A DNA stretch of 53,738 bases from an uncultured Acetobacteraceae bacterium (GTDB lineage Bacteria; Pseudomonadota; Alphaproteobacteria; Acetobacterales; Acetobacteraceae). Each line of letters starts with the position of its first letter. Within the stretch, counting starts at the first letter, position 1. Of the stretch, positions 16,441 through 24,415 are shown one piece after another. The DNA lies in NCBI GenBank assembly GCA_903918315.1, contig CAIXEA010000116.1:1-53738 (forward strand), in the 5' to 3' direction. Under the pieces are notes generated by a model. The model made no database searches and was not told the origin of the DNA. It saw nothing but the letters and a program-made list of their open reading frames with translations. The translations under genes and the position numbers were made by a program.

Positions 16441-17919
16441 GTGCTCCGGCCGTCGGCGCTTGCCATCACGCTGCTGATCGCCTTCGTCATCCGGGCCGTC
16501 GCGCTGTGGACCCAGGTTTATGTCGTGTTCCTGGACGAAACCTTCCAGTATTTTGAGCAGGCGCACCGTATCGTATTCGGCACCGGCGCCTTGCCGTGGG
16601 AATTCCTGGACGGCATCCGCTCGTGGTTTCTACCTGGGCTGATCGCCGCGATCATGCGGCTGACGGCGCTGCTGACCGATGAGCCCATGGCCTATATCCG
16701 CATGACCCGGCTGTTCTGCGCGGGGGCGTCTCTGTCGGTGGTCTATGTCGGCTACCGCATGGCCGAACAGCGGGACGGCCAACGCGCCGCCATCCTCACG
16801 GCCGGGCTATGCGCGATCTGGTTCGACCTGATCTGGTTCGCCCCCGCCGTGATGACCGAGGTCCTCGCCACCCATGCGGCGCTGCTCGCGCTCTGGCTGA
16901 ATGAACCACGCCGCGATGGTCGCGGCCCGCGCCCCATCCTGGCCGGGCTCCTGTTCGGGCTGGCATTCTGCCTGCGCTACCAATACGCCCCCGCTCTGGC
17001 GATCGGGGTGATGTGGCAGACGCGGCGGGACTGGCCGCGCTGGCGAGGCCTGATCCTCGGCGGTCTCGGCGTTGCGCTGCCCTTGGGCGGGCTGCTCGAT
17101 TGGATCACCTGGGGCGCGCCCTTCCAGTCGATCTGGATGAACTATGTCATCAACTCGGTGCAGGGCATGAGCACGGCCATCGGCACCGAGTCACCGCTTT
17201 ATTACATCGCCTATCTCTGGGTCGCACTGTCGCCTTTCCCGATCCTGCTGATGCTCGCCATCATCGGGGGGATCCGGCTGCCGACCCTGGGTCTGGTGGC
17301 CACGGTGGCGCTGATCGAACACCTGGCCGTCCCGCATAAGGAAGTGCGCTTCATCTATCTGACGATCGCGATCGCCCCGATCCTGGTGGCGACGGGATGC
17401 CACGCGGTGTTGGCGCTTCTGGCGGAGCGTCTGGGGTCCACCGTACTAAAGGTTGGAATACCCGCAACGCTGGGTCTGCTGAGCCTGCTGTCGTGGCACC
17501 TGGGCACGCATTTGCCGCTCGGCAACCGCTGGTCGTTTGAGCGTGCGGGCCTGGACGCCTTCGCCCTTGCGCGGAAGCAGCCCGATTTATGTGCCCTGGC
17601 GGTGCGCGATCTGTTCTTCGACAGCGGCGGCTACACCTACCTGCATCGGGACGTGCCGATGTATTATGCGGATTTCGATCCGGCCCGGGTCCTGGCGGGA
17701 ACGCCGGTGACGATGCGGCTGTTCATCATGCGCCATGGCGCGCCAGTGCCGCAGTATCCGGGCGCGGCGCTGGCGGGGGCCAGCGCACGTTACAATTACC
17801 TGGTGGCGCAGAGCGATCACCCTATCGCCGGCTTTGCCCCAATGGCCTGTTTCAACGATGCGGAACGCGGGGAACGCCCGCCCTTGTGCCTGTACCGGCG
17901 GCCGGGCGGGTGTTCCTGA
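16441..17919 (+). CDS. GT22 (ALG9/PIG-B-like) mannosyltransferase family membrane protein
   Basis: The gene starts with GTG at 16441, with AGGA just upstream, 3 bases after the small membrane protein. The 492-residue protein has about ten hydrophobic segments. Its first loop reads VFLDETFQYFEQAHRIVFG, then ALPWEFLDGIRSWFLPGL, the catalytic acidic motif and WE-x-GIRSW signature of the dolichyl-phosphate-mannose-dependent GT22 family. The later HKEVRFIYL (residues about 300-308) matches the HKExRF motif of the same family. GT22 is mainly eukaryotic and uncommon in bacteria. The enzyme would add mannose or a similar sugar from a polyprenyl-phosphate donor on the periplasmic face. Confidence 0.8.
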   Translation: MLRPSALAITLLIAFVIRAVALWTQVYVVFLDETFQYFEQAHRIVFGTGALPWEFLDGIRSWFLPGLIAAIMRLTALLTDEPMAYIRMTRLFCAGASLSVVYVGYRMAEQRDGQRAAILTAGLCAIWFDLIWFAPAVMTEVLATHAALLALWLNEPRRDGRGPRPILAGLLFGLAFCLRYQYAPALAIGVMWQTRRDWPRWRGLILGGLGVALPLGGLLDWITWGAPFQSIWMNYVINSVQGMSTAIGTESPLYYIAYLWVALSPFPILLMLAIIGGIRLPTLGLVATVALIEHLAVPHKEVRFIYLTIAIAPILVATGCHAVLALLAERLGSTVLKVGIPATLGLLSLLSWHLGTHLPLGNRWSFERAGLDAFALARKQPDLCALAVRDLFFDSGGYTYLHRDVPMYYADFDPARVLAGTPVTMRLFIMRHGAPVPQYPGAALAGASARYNYLVAQSDHPIAGFAPMACFNDAERGERPPLCLYRRPGGCS

Positions 17920-17945
17920 CGCATGATCGGCTGCATCCGATCCAA

Positions 17946-18998
17946 TCAAGCCGACTTGAATTGTCCGCTCGGCGTGGACAGCGACACGTCCAGCTCCGCC
18001 TCGTTCATATCCGCGCCGATGGACGCAAACAGCGGGGTGCTGAGGTAGCGCTCCCCGGTATCAGGCAGCATGCACAGAATGTTGGAACCGGCCGGAGCCT
18101 TGGCCGCGACCTGCAACGCCGCGGCGAAGGTGGCGCCGGAGGTGATGCCGACAAAAATCCCCTCTTTCTGTGCCAAATCCATACTGCAACGGATTGCGTC
18201 CGGCCCAGGAATGAGCAGCATTTCGCTCACTGCCCCGGAATCCATCGCGTCGCCGGTGATTTTGGGGATGAAATCGGGGGTCCAGCCCTGCATCGGATGC
18301 GGCTTGAACGCCGGATGGGCTTGCGCCGCGGTCCCATCCGGGTTCCGCTGCTGCGCCACGCCGCTGCTCACGATCGGCGCATCCGCCGGCTCACAGGCGA
18401 TGATTTTGGTATTCGGCAATTCTGTGGCGAGAACGCGTGATACCCCGCGCAGCGTGCCGCCAGTGCCGTAGCCGGTGACCCAGTAATCGAGATGGGTATC
18501 GGCGAAATCGTCGATGATCTCCCGCGCCGTGGTGCGGGCGTGGATGTCGGGATTGGCGTCATTCTCGAACTGGCGGGCCAGAAACCAGCCATGCGTGGCC
18601 GCGAGTTCGCGGGCCTTGCGCACCATGCCCATCGCGCGTTCCGCGGCCGGTGTCAGCACGACCTTGGCGCCGAGGAAGCGCATCAGCCGGCGGCGCTCGA
18701 TGCTGAAGGTTTCCGCCATGACGATCACCAGCGGGTAGCCCTTCTGGGCGCAGACCATCGCCAGGCCGATGCCGGTATTGCCGCTGGTGGCTTCGACCAC
18801 GGTCATGCCCGGCTTCAACTCGCCCGACTTCTCTGCCGCCTCGATGATTCCCAGCGCGAGCCGATCCTTGACCGAGCCCAGCGGATTGAACGCCTCGATC
18901 TTGACGAACAGATTGACGTGCGCGGGCGCCAGGCGGTTGATCCGCACGACGGGCGTGTGGCCGATCGTGCCGAGAATGTTATCGTAACGATGTCCCAA
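17946..18998 (-). CDS. cysK: Cysteine synthase A (O-acetylserine sulfhydrylase)
   Basis: The conserved N terminus GHRYDNILGTIGHTPVVRIN follows a TTG at 18996-18998 with GGGAGA upstream, so I take TTG as the start. An ATG further upstream at 19076 would add 26 unconserved residues. The 350-residue PLP enzyme has NPLGSVKDR (Schiff-base lysine), EATSGNTGIGLA, the phosphate-binding GYGTGGTLRG, and GITSGATFAAA. It makes cysteine from O-acetylserine and sulfide. It is somewhat longer than the usual 310-325 residues because of a C-terminal tail after YLSTPLF. It converges on the GT22 gene and diverges from the alcohol dehydrogenase. Confidence 0.9.
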   Translation of the reverse strand: MGHRYDNILGTIGHTPVVRINRLAPAHVNLFVKIEAFNPLGSVKDRLALGIIEAAEKSGELKPGMTVVEATSGNTGIGLAMVCAQKGYPLVIVMAETFSIERRRLMRFLGAKVVLTPAAERAMGMVRKARELAATHGWFLARQFENDANPDIHARTTAREIIDDFADTHLDYWVTGYGTGGTLRGVSRVLATELPNTKIIACEPADAPIVSSGVAQQRNPDGTAAQAHPAFKPHPMQGWTPDFIPKITGDAMDSGAVSEMLLIPGPDAIRCSMDLAQKEGIFVGITSGATFAAALQVAAKAPAGSNILCMLPDTGERYLSTPLFASIGADMNEAELDVSLSTPSGQFKSA

Positions 18999-19116
18999 GG
19001 CTGTTCTCCCTTTTAAGGTCGCACACAATAACCACGAAGCAGGGGCGAAATCCAGCCGATTGGCGGACCGGCCCAACCCGCGCTAGCGTCATCACAACAA
19101 TCAGAAGGGAAACACC

Positions 19117-20214
19117 ATGACCATGAGCGCCGCCGTGTTCCGGGAGGTTCACAAGCCACTCACGATTGAGAACGTGGACATCGACAAACCCTGGGGCCGG
19201 GAAGTCTTGGTCCGCACCGCCGCCACCGGCGTCTGCCACAGCGATCTGCATATCGTCGATGGGCTTGGCCGCTACCCGACGGACAAGCCCTTCGTGCTCG
19301 GCCACGAAGGCGCCGGCATCGTCGAAGCGGTGGGCGCGGATGTGACGACGCTGCGTCCCGGCGATCACGTCGTCGCCTGTCTGTCGGGCTTTTGCGGCAC
19401 CTGCCCGCAATGCCTCAGCGGGCACCCCAATGTCTGCACCGGCGGCGTCGTCACCCGTTCCGAGGCCGCGACCCCGCGCCTGTCGCAGAACGGCGGCCTG
19501 GTGCGCCAGTTCGCCAGCATCGGCAGCTATGCCGAGCAGATGCTGTTGCACGAAAATTCCCTGGTGAAGATCGACGACGACCTGCCGCTCGACCGCGCGG
19601 CACTGGTGGGATGTGGCGTGCTCACGGGCGTCGGCGCGGCCTTGCGCACATCGGGGATGCAGGCCGGCCAGACCGTCGCGGTGTTCGGCTGTGGCGGGGT
19701 CGGGCTGTCGATCATCCAGGGCGCGCGTATCGGCGGGGCGCGGCAGATCATCGCCGTCGATCAGTTCGACTCCAAGCTGGAAATGGCGAAGCGCGCCGGC
19801 GCCACCCACACCGTCAACAGCCGGAACGAAGACCCCGTCGCCGCGGTGCGGGGGCTGACCCGCAAGCTCGGCGTGGATCACGCGTTCGAAGCCGTGGGAC
19901 TGAGCATTCTGTGCCGCCAGGCGATCGAAAGCCTCGCGGTGCGCGGCACGGCGACCATCGTTGGCGTGCTGCCGGCGGATGCGACGATCGAGTTCCCCTG
20001 GATGGCGATCCGCCCGGAATGCAAGGTGCAGACATCGCGCATGGGGTCGAACCAGTTCCGGGTCGATATTCCGAATTATCTGGAATTCTACCGCCAGGGC
20101 CGCCTCGATCTGGATGCGATGATCAGCCGGCGGGGCCGGTTAGGCGATATCAATGAGGCCTTCCGCGCCATGAAGGCCGGTGAGGTCGCGCGGACGGTGC
20201 TGATGTTCGACTGA
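19117..20214 (+). CDS. Zinc-dependent alcohol dehydrogenase (MDR, class III-like)
   Basis: The 365-residue protein starts MTMSAAVFREVHKPLTIE after GAAGGG. GVCHSDLHIVDG and GHEGAGIVE provide the catalytic zinc ligands (Cys, His and Glu around residues 38-68). The four structural-zinc cysteines are present in SGFCGTCPQCLSGHPNVC. The NAD-binding motif is VFGCGGVGLSIIQGA. The length and pattern fit the NAD-dependent class III/NDMA-type alcohol dehydrogenases, which oxidise alcohols or aldehyde adducts. Without the formaldehyde-specific residues checked, the substrate stays open. It stands alone, followed by a strong hairpin. Confidence 0.88.
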   Translation: MTMSAAVFREVHKPLTIENVDIDKPWGREVLVRTAATGVCHSDLHIVDGLGRYPTDKPFVLGHEGAGIVEAVGADVTTLRPGDHVVACLSGFCGTCPQCLSGHPNVCTGGVVTRSEAATPRLSQNGGLVRQFASIGSYAEQMLLHENSLVKIDDDLPLDRAALVGCGVLTGVGAALRTSGMQAGQTVAVFGCGGVGLSIIQGARIGGARQIIAVDQFDSKLEMAKRAGATHTVNSRNEDPVAAVRGLTRKLGVDHAFEAVGLSILCRQAIESLAVRGTATIVGVLPADATIEFPWMAIRPECKVQTSRMGSNQFRVDIPNYLEFYRQGRLDLDAMISRRGRLGDINEAFRAMKAGEVARTVLMFD

Positions 20215-20224
20215 TCCGGCCTGC

Positions 20225-20250
20225 GACCCGGCGGCTGCCACCGCCGGGTC
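20225..20250 (+). terminator. Stem-loop after the alcohol dehydrogenase gene
   Basis: GACCCGGCGG (20225-20234) and CCGCCGGGTC (20241-20250) form a perfect 10-bp stem with a 6-base loop, 11 bases after the stop codon. There is no T-run immediately behind it, but position and stability suit a terminator or 3' protective hairpin. Confidence 0.5.
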
Positions 20251-20274
20251 CAGAGGCGGCATAAATGACTTTGG

Positions 20275-20303
20275 AAGTAAAATATTTGACCGACGCTATT
20301 TAA
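20275..20303 (+). promoter_or_regulatory. AT-rich promoter-like element upstream of the endolysin-like gene
   Basis: AAGTAAAATA (20275-20284), 7 intervening bases and GACGCTATTTAA (20292-20303) stand out in otherwise GC-rich sequence, 44 bases before the ATG. TATTTA (20297-20302) could be a -10 box. The same two blocks recur in the region before the HExxH gene at 24416. Confidence 0.4.
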
Positions 20304-20346
20304 CCGGAATAAGATCGACCGCGCGAACATTGGAAAGCCCGGCACC

Positions 20347-21210
20347 ATGCCCCTGGACCTCGCGACCATCAAAGCCCTGTTCCCGCGTGCCAGCGACGAA
20401 CTGACTCAGGCCTTCGCGGACCAGAACGCCGCGGTCTTCGGCCAATACGAAATCACCGATGGCAATCGCCTGGACTTCTTCCTCGCCCAGATCGGTCTGG
20501 AATCGAGCGGTCTGTCGGTGCTGGAAGAAAACCTCAATTACCGAGCCGATCGGCTATGCGCGGTCTGGCCGAACCGGTTCCCGACGGTGGACGCCGCGGC
20601 CGCCTGCGCCGCGAACCCCGAAGCCCTGGCCAATACGGTTTATGCCAACCGCATGGGCAACGGGGCCCCCGCCTCGGGCGACGGTTACCAGTTTCGCGGC
20701 CGCGGCGCCATCATGCTCACAGGCCGCGACGCCTACGCGCATGTCGGCGCCATCGCCGGCCTCGACCTCATCAATCAACCGGACCTCGCGAGCGATCCGG
20801 ACCACGCGCTGGCCGTCGCCTGCGCCTTCTGGCAGTGGAAAAACGCCAATCCGGTTTGTGATTCGGGTGATTTCACCGCCGTGACCGTCGCCGTCAACGG
20901 CGGCACCATTGGTCTGGCGGATCGTCAGGCCTGGCTTGCGAAGGTGCGGCGCGTCTGCGCAACGCTGCCCGACGCCCAAGTGCGACCGCCGCCGTCCCAG
21001 CCGTCGCCCGACCGCGTCGCGGCGGTGCAACGCGCTTTGCTCGCCGCCGATTACACCGAGGTCGGGGCCGCTGACGGCCTGATGGGGCCCCATACGATCG
21101 CGGCCATCCGACGCTTCCGCGGTGATCATCAACTGGGGGACGGGCTGATCGACGATGCGCTGATGACCGCGCTCGGCAATCCCGTGATCGAGCGTCATCA
21201 GCAGGCCTGA
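20347..21210 (+). CDS. Endolysin-like GH19 chitinase/lysozyme with peptidoglycan-binding domain
   Basis: The 287-residue protein has an N-terminal lysozyme-like domain: FFLAQIGLESSGLSVLEENLNYRA (residues about 38-61) carries the probable catalytic glutamate and the ENLNY motif common to phage-type GH19 endolysins, followed by YQFRGRGAIMLTGRDAYAH. After a proline-rich linker (QVRPPPSQPSPDR, about 216-228) comes a PG_binding_1 repeat ending GLMGPHTIAAIRRFRGDH. There is no signal peptide, so export would need a holin, a secretion system or lysis. No phage structural genes are nearby. It may be a domesticated lysin or a secreted cell-wall effector. Confidence 0.82.
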   Translation: MPLDLATIKALFPRASDELTQAFADQNAAVFGQYEITDGNRLDFFLAQIGLESSGLSVLEENLNYRADRLCAVWPNRFPTVDAAAACAANPEALANTVYANRMGNGAPASGDGYQFRGRGAIMLTGRDAYAHVGAIAGLDLINQPDLASDPDHALAVACAFWQWKNANPVCDSGDFTAVTVAVNGGTIGLADRQAWLAKVRRVCATLPDAQVRPPPSQPSPDRVAAVQRALLAADYTEVGAADGLMGPHTIAAIRRFRGDHQLGDGLIDDALMTALGNPVIERHQQA

Positions 21211-21219
21211 ACGCGTTCC

Positions 21220-22113
21220 TCAGCCACCGTTGTCCGGCATGGTCAAGCGCACCGAAACCGGGCAATGGTCTGATAGCTTTTCTTTCCATGCCGGATCGGT
21301 TTCGCGATAGCGCAGCACACGCAGGGTGTCGTTGTGCATCCAGCTCCGGGCGGCGCCGCCGGCCAGGATGTGGTCGATAAACGCCTCCGCCCCCCAGCAC
21401 GGGCTGCTGCGCCCCTCGGTCGCCCGGTCCAGCGGCATCAGCGTGCGCAATTCGGCCAGGAACTGGTCGCGCCGATCCATACTTCGGTTGAAATCACCGA
21501 GGATCAGGAAGGGGACCGCCTCAGCCCGGCGCGCCACGATCCAGTCCCGCAACGGGGCCAGTTGGTCATGCAAAATCAGGCAGGCACGGCGCTTCGATCT
21601 ATCGAAACGATCGAACTGGCAGCCCTGCTTCAGGTGCACCGCCAAAAGCCGCAACGACCCCGATGGCAGCCGCAGCGTGATATCCGCGCCGCTGCGCAGA
21701 TGCGATCCGGGCTCGCCCGCCAGGGCGGTGACATCGGGGTTGATGTCATACTGCAGTCCCCGGCGCACGGCGAAGCCGACCCGCTGTGTCACGCGGTCGC
21801 GGGTCATGTGAATCGAGTAGCGGTCGGGCGGGAATACGAGGGACGCGGCCTCCCGCCCATCGACCTCTTCAAGGGCGACGATATCGGCGTCGAGTTCACC
21901 GGCATAGCCGCGCAAGGCCGCGAAATCGGCGGGGGCGCGGGGTTTGACGTCCGGCGGCAACCCGGCCGCGCCCGGTGGGCGGGCGCTCAGCCAGTTCAGA
22001 TTCCAGGTCGCGATCTTCAGCTCCGCCGCCAGGGCCGGGCGCAGGCAAAGCAACAACAACCCGGCCGCGGCCAGGCCCCGAAAAACCCGGCCGCGGACGG
22101 GGGACGCTTTCAC
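21220..22113 (-). CDS. Secreted endonuclease/exonuclease/phosphatase family protein
   Basis: The 297-residue protein has a signal peptide (FRGLAAAGLLLLCLRPALAAE, cleaved near residue 30). The EEP catalytic set follows: LKIATWNLNWLS, VALEEVDG (metal-binding Glu), LLAVHLKQGC, ILGDFNRS and the closing LSDHCPVSV with the catalytic histidine. Family members cleave phosphodiesters in DNA, inositol phosphates or sphingomyelin. Export suggests nucleic-acid scavenging or lipid turnover in the periplasm or outside the cell. The ATG overlaps the stop of the LLM oxidoreductase gene (ATGA), so they share a transcript. It converges on the endolysin-like gene with a 9-base gap. Confidence 0.85.
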   Translation of the reverse strand: MKASPVRGRVFRGLAAAGLLLLCLRPALAAELKIATWNLNWLSARPPGAAGLPPDVKPRAPADFAALRGYAGELDADIVALEEVDGREAASLVFPPDRYSIHMTRDRVTQRVGFAVRRGLQYDINPDVTALAGEPGSHLRSGADITLRLPSGSLRLLAVHLKQGCQFDRFDRSKRRACLILHDQLAPLRDWIVARRAEAVPFLILGDFNRSMDRRDQFLAELRTLMPLDRATEGRSSPCWGAEAFIDHILAGGAARSWMHNDTLRVLRYRETDPAWKEKLSDHCPVSVRLTMPDNGG

Positions 22114-22967
22114 CCGTTCACTTTACGCATCAGATCAGCGATCCCGTCGATCACCGGCAGGCCCTGATCAGCCGCCACCGATTCCACGTTGAACACCACC
22201 CGTTCCACGCCCAGATCAACATAACGCTTCATCAGATCGGCATCATTTCGCGGGAACCACACCGTGATGGCGATCGACGCCGGATCGCGCCCGGCCTCGA
22301 TCGCCATCTTGCGAAACTCCGGGATCATGTCCGCGATTTCCTTGTAGCTGCCGCGCGCGGCTTGCGGGATCCAGCCGTCGCCGTAACGGATGGCACGGCG
22401 GGCCGAATAGGGGAAAGCGCCCCCCACGATCACCGGAGGATGCGGCTTCTGCACCGGCTTGGGCCAGGTCATCATCGGGTCGAAATTGACGAACTCACCG
22501 TGGTATTCGGCTTTGGTCCGGGTCCAGATTTCCTTCATGGCCTCGATATTCTCCCGCGCGCGCTTGTGGCGGGATTTGAATTCGGTGCCGTGGTTTTCCA
22601 TCTCATCCTGGTTCCAGCCGTTGCCGACACCAAACAGGAACCGCCCGCCGGTGACCTGATCGATGGACGCGACCAGCTTCGCCGTCTGGATGGGATCGCG
22701 CTGCTGGATCAGGCAGATGCCGGTACCGACTTTCAGGGTGGTGGTCGCCATCGCCGCGGCGGTCAGCGTGACGAAGGGATCCATGCAGTCATAATATTTC
22801 TTCGGCAGATCACCACCGCCGGGGAACGGCGACTTGCGCGTCAGCGGAATATGGGAGTGTTCAGGCGCCCACAGCGACTCAAAGCCGCGGCTTTCCAAGG
22901 CCTTGCCGAGTTCCCCCGGCCCCATGGAATAGTCGGTAAAGAACATCGATACGCCGAATTTCAGCAT
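22110..22967 (-). CDS. LLM-class F420-dependent oxidoreductase
   Basis: The start is the ATG at 22965-22967 (MLKFGVSMFFTDYSMGPGELG), preceded by AGGAG. An upstream extension to 23099 overlaps the divergent promoter and is not conserved. The 285-residue TIM barrel belongs to the luciferase-like monooxygenase superfamily, TIGR03619-like subgroup: SLWAPEHSHIP, TLKVGTGICLIQQRDPI, GRFLFGVGNGWNQDEMENHG and PVIVGGAFPYSARRA. These enzymes use reduced F420 or flavin to oxidise or reduce small molecules. The substrate is unknown. It is co-transcribed with the EEP nuclease. Confidence 0.85.
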   Translation of the reverse strand: MLKFGVSMFFTDYSMGPGELGKALESRGFESLWAPEHSHIPLTRKSPFPGGGDLPKKYYDCMDPFVTLTAAAMATTTLKVGTGICLIQQRDPIQTAKLVASIDQVTGGRFLFGVGNGWNQDEMENHGTEFKSRHKRARENIEAMKEIWTRTKAEYHGEFVNFDPMMTWPKPVQKPHPPVIVGGAFPYSARRAIRYGDGWIPQAARGSYKEIADMIPEFRKMAIEAGRDPASIAITVWFPRNDADLMKRYVDLGVERVVFNVESVAADQGLPVIDGIADLMRKVNG

Positions 22968-23070
22968 GGCCGTCTCCTGTGATCTCTTGGTGACCCCACT
23001 CTGCCCGATCCCACGATTGGCGTCACGCCCCACAGGCGGGTAACCTCGAACCAATCGAGAGGAAACCCGT

Positions 23071-24237
23071 ATGCGACCCAAGCGCCCCTGGGCGGCCATC
23101 GCCGCCGTGACGATTTTGAATTTGCCGCTGGGCTCGCTTTACGCATTCAGCATCTTCCTCAAGCCCATCGAGGCCGCGCTGGGCCTCAGCAGGTCATCGC
23201 TGTCGTTGACGTTCGGCCTGGCGACGGTGGGGTTCTCGGCCGGGATGCTGGCCGCGCCGCTGCTGTTCGGGCGGCTGTCGGCGGAGCGGCTGATCGCGGT
23301 CAGTGGCGCCGCAACTGTCGCCGGCATTCTTTTGTCCGCGACGGCCAACGGGTTGATCCAGCTTTTGTTCGGCTATGGCGTGCTGTTCGGCCTGGGCGGC
23401 GGCGCGGCCTATATCGTGGCGCAGCAGAGCGTGAACATGCTGGTCACGACCCGCAAAGGCCTGGTCAACGGCTACATCGTGGGGCTCTATCCCGCTGGTG
23501 CGATGATCGCGGCCCCCTTGTTCGGCTGGGCCAATGGCGCCTTCGGCTACCGTACGACGCTGGCGGCCCTGGCCTGCGTGCTGCTGGTCACCGCCTTGAT
23601 GGCCATTGCCCTGCTACACCACGCAGGCGCCGTGCTGCCACGCCGCACCGCCTCCACCGCCAGCGCGGAGGGCCGGGCGATGATCTTCGCGCGCATGTTC
23701 ACCGTCTTCTTCGTCGCCGCCGCCGCCGGGCTGACGGTCCTCAGCCAGGCCGCCGGCATCGTCGCGGCCTATGGCGGCACCACGGCGATGGCGCTGACGG
23801 CCACCACGTCCATCACCGGTGGTATCGCCTTCGCCCGTCTGAGTGGCGGGTGGCTCACCGATCGCTTCCCCGTCCCCTTCGTCGCCGCGGGGGCACAGGG
23901 TTTCGCGCTGACGGGGGCGGTGGCCCTGACGCTGTTCCCCTCCCCCCTCATGGCGGCCGTCGCGCTGGGCATGGTCGGCATGGGCTATGGCTTCATCTCC
24001 GGCGCTGTGGCCGGCGGCATCGCGATCTACTGGTCGCCGGAGGCCTACGGCCGGATCGCCAGCCGGTTATATATCGCATGGTGCATCGCGGCGGTGACGC
24101 TGCCGGTGCTGGCCGGGCGGCTGTTCGACCTGACGCATGGCTATGGGACGACGGTGATCATCGCCGGCTGCGGTAATTTGATCGGCGTGCTGGTGGCGCT
24201 AACTCTGCCGCGGGGGAAAGGCACCGCGCGCGCCTGA
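23071..24237 (+). CDS. MFS transporter, OFA (oxalate/formate antiporter-like) family
   Basis: The 388-residue protein starts after GAGAGGAAA and has 12 hydrophobic segments. The opening ILNLPLGSLYAFSIFLKPIEAALG is diagnostic of the OFA group, as is FGLGGGAAYIVAQQSVNMLV in helix 4 and RKGLVNGYIVGLYPAGAMI in helix 5. Family members exchange carboxylates such as oxalate, formate or lactate. In this genome, with glyoxylate-pathway genes some 12 kb away, a small carboxylate is plausible. It is divergent from the LLM oxidoreductase with 103 bases between them. Confidence 0.87.
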   Translation: MRPKRPWAAIAAVTILNLPLGSLYAFSIFLKPIEAALGLSRSSLSLTFGLATVGFSAGMLAAPLLFGRLSAERLIAVSGAATVAGILLSATANGLIQLLFGYGVLFGLGGGAAYIVAQQSVNMLVTTRKGLVNGYIVGLYPAGAMIAAPLFGWANGAFGYRTTLAALACVLLVTALMAIALLHHAGAVLPRRTASTASAEGRAMIFARMFTVFFVAAAAGLTVLSQAAGIVAAYGGTTAMALTATTSITGGIAFARLSGGWLTDRFPVPFVAAGAQGFALTGAVALTLFPSPLMAAVALGMVGMGYGFISGAVAGGIAIYWSPEAYGRIASRLYIAWCIAAVTLPVLAGRLFDLTHGYGTTVIIAGCGNLIGVLVALTLPRGKGTARA

Positions 24238-24261
24238 TGCCGCGGCAGTTAAAATTGATGA

Positions 24262-24315
24262 AAGTAAAATACACAATCGATTCAATAATCACCGTTCGGA
24301 CGCTGTATTTTACTT
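24262..24315. repeat. AT-rich inverted repeat upstream of the HExxH gene
   Basis: AAGTAAAATACA (24262-24273) and TGTATTTTACTT (24304-24315) are perfect 12-bp inverted arms separated by 30 bases. GACGC directly precedes the right arm. The element lies in a 178-base, AT-rich gap after the MFS gene. It could be a bidirectional terminator, a regulator site or a mobile-element end. Confidence 0.6.
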
Positions 24316-24388
24316 CATATATGGATTGTCCGGCAGCTTTCCGGTGTTATGATTTGTCTGTATTCCGCAGCGAGTTCAGGAATGACGC

Positions 24389-24394
24389 TATAAT
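24389..24394 (+). promoter_or_regulatory. -10 box of the HExxH gene promoter
   Basis: A consensus TATAAT lies at 24389-24394 within GACGCTATAAT. Transcription would begin near 24401. This argues that the ATG at 24416, with AAAGG 7 bases upstream, is the true start, and not the ATG at 24401. No good -35 box is seen at the right distance, so an activator may be needed. Confidence 0.5.
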
Positions 24395-24415
24395 CGGACC
24401 ATGAAAGGTAAGCCA

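Noticed and set aside
24401-24415. ATG at 24401 as start of the HExxH protein
   Set aside because: The TATAAT at 24389-24394 places transcription start near 24401, and AAAGG sits ideally for the ATG at 24416. It is not excluded if the mRNA is leaderless.
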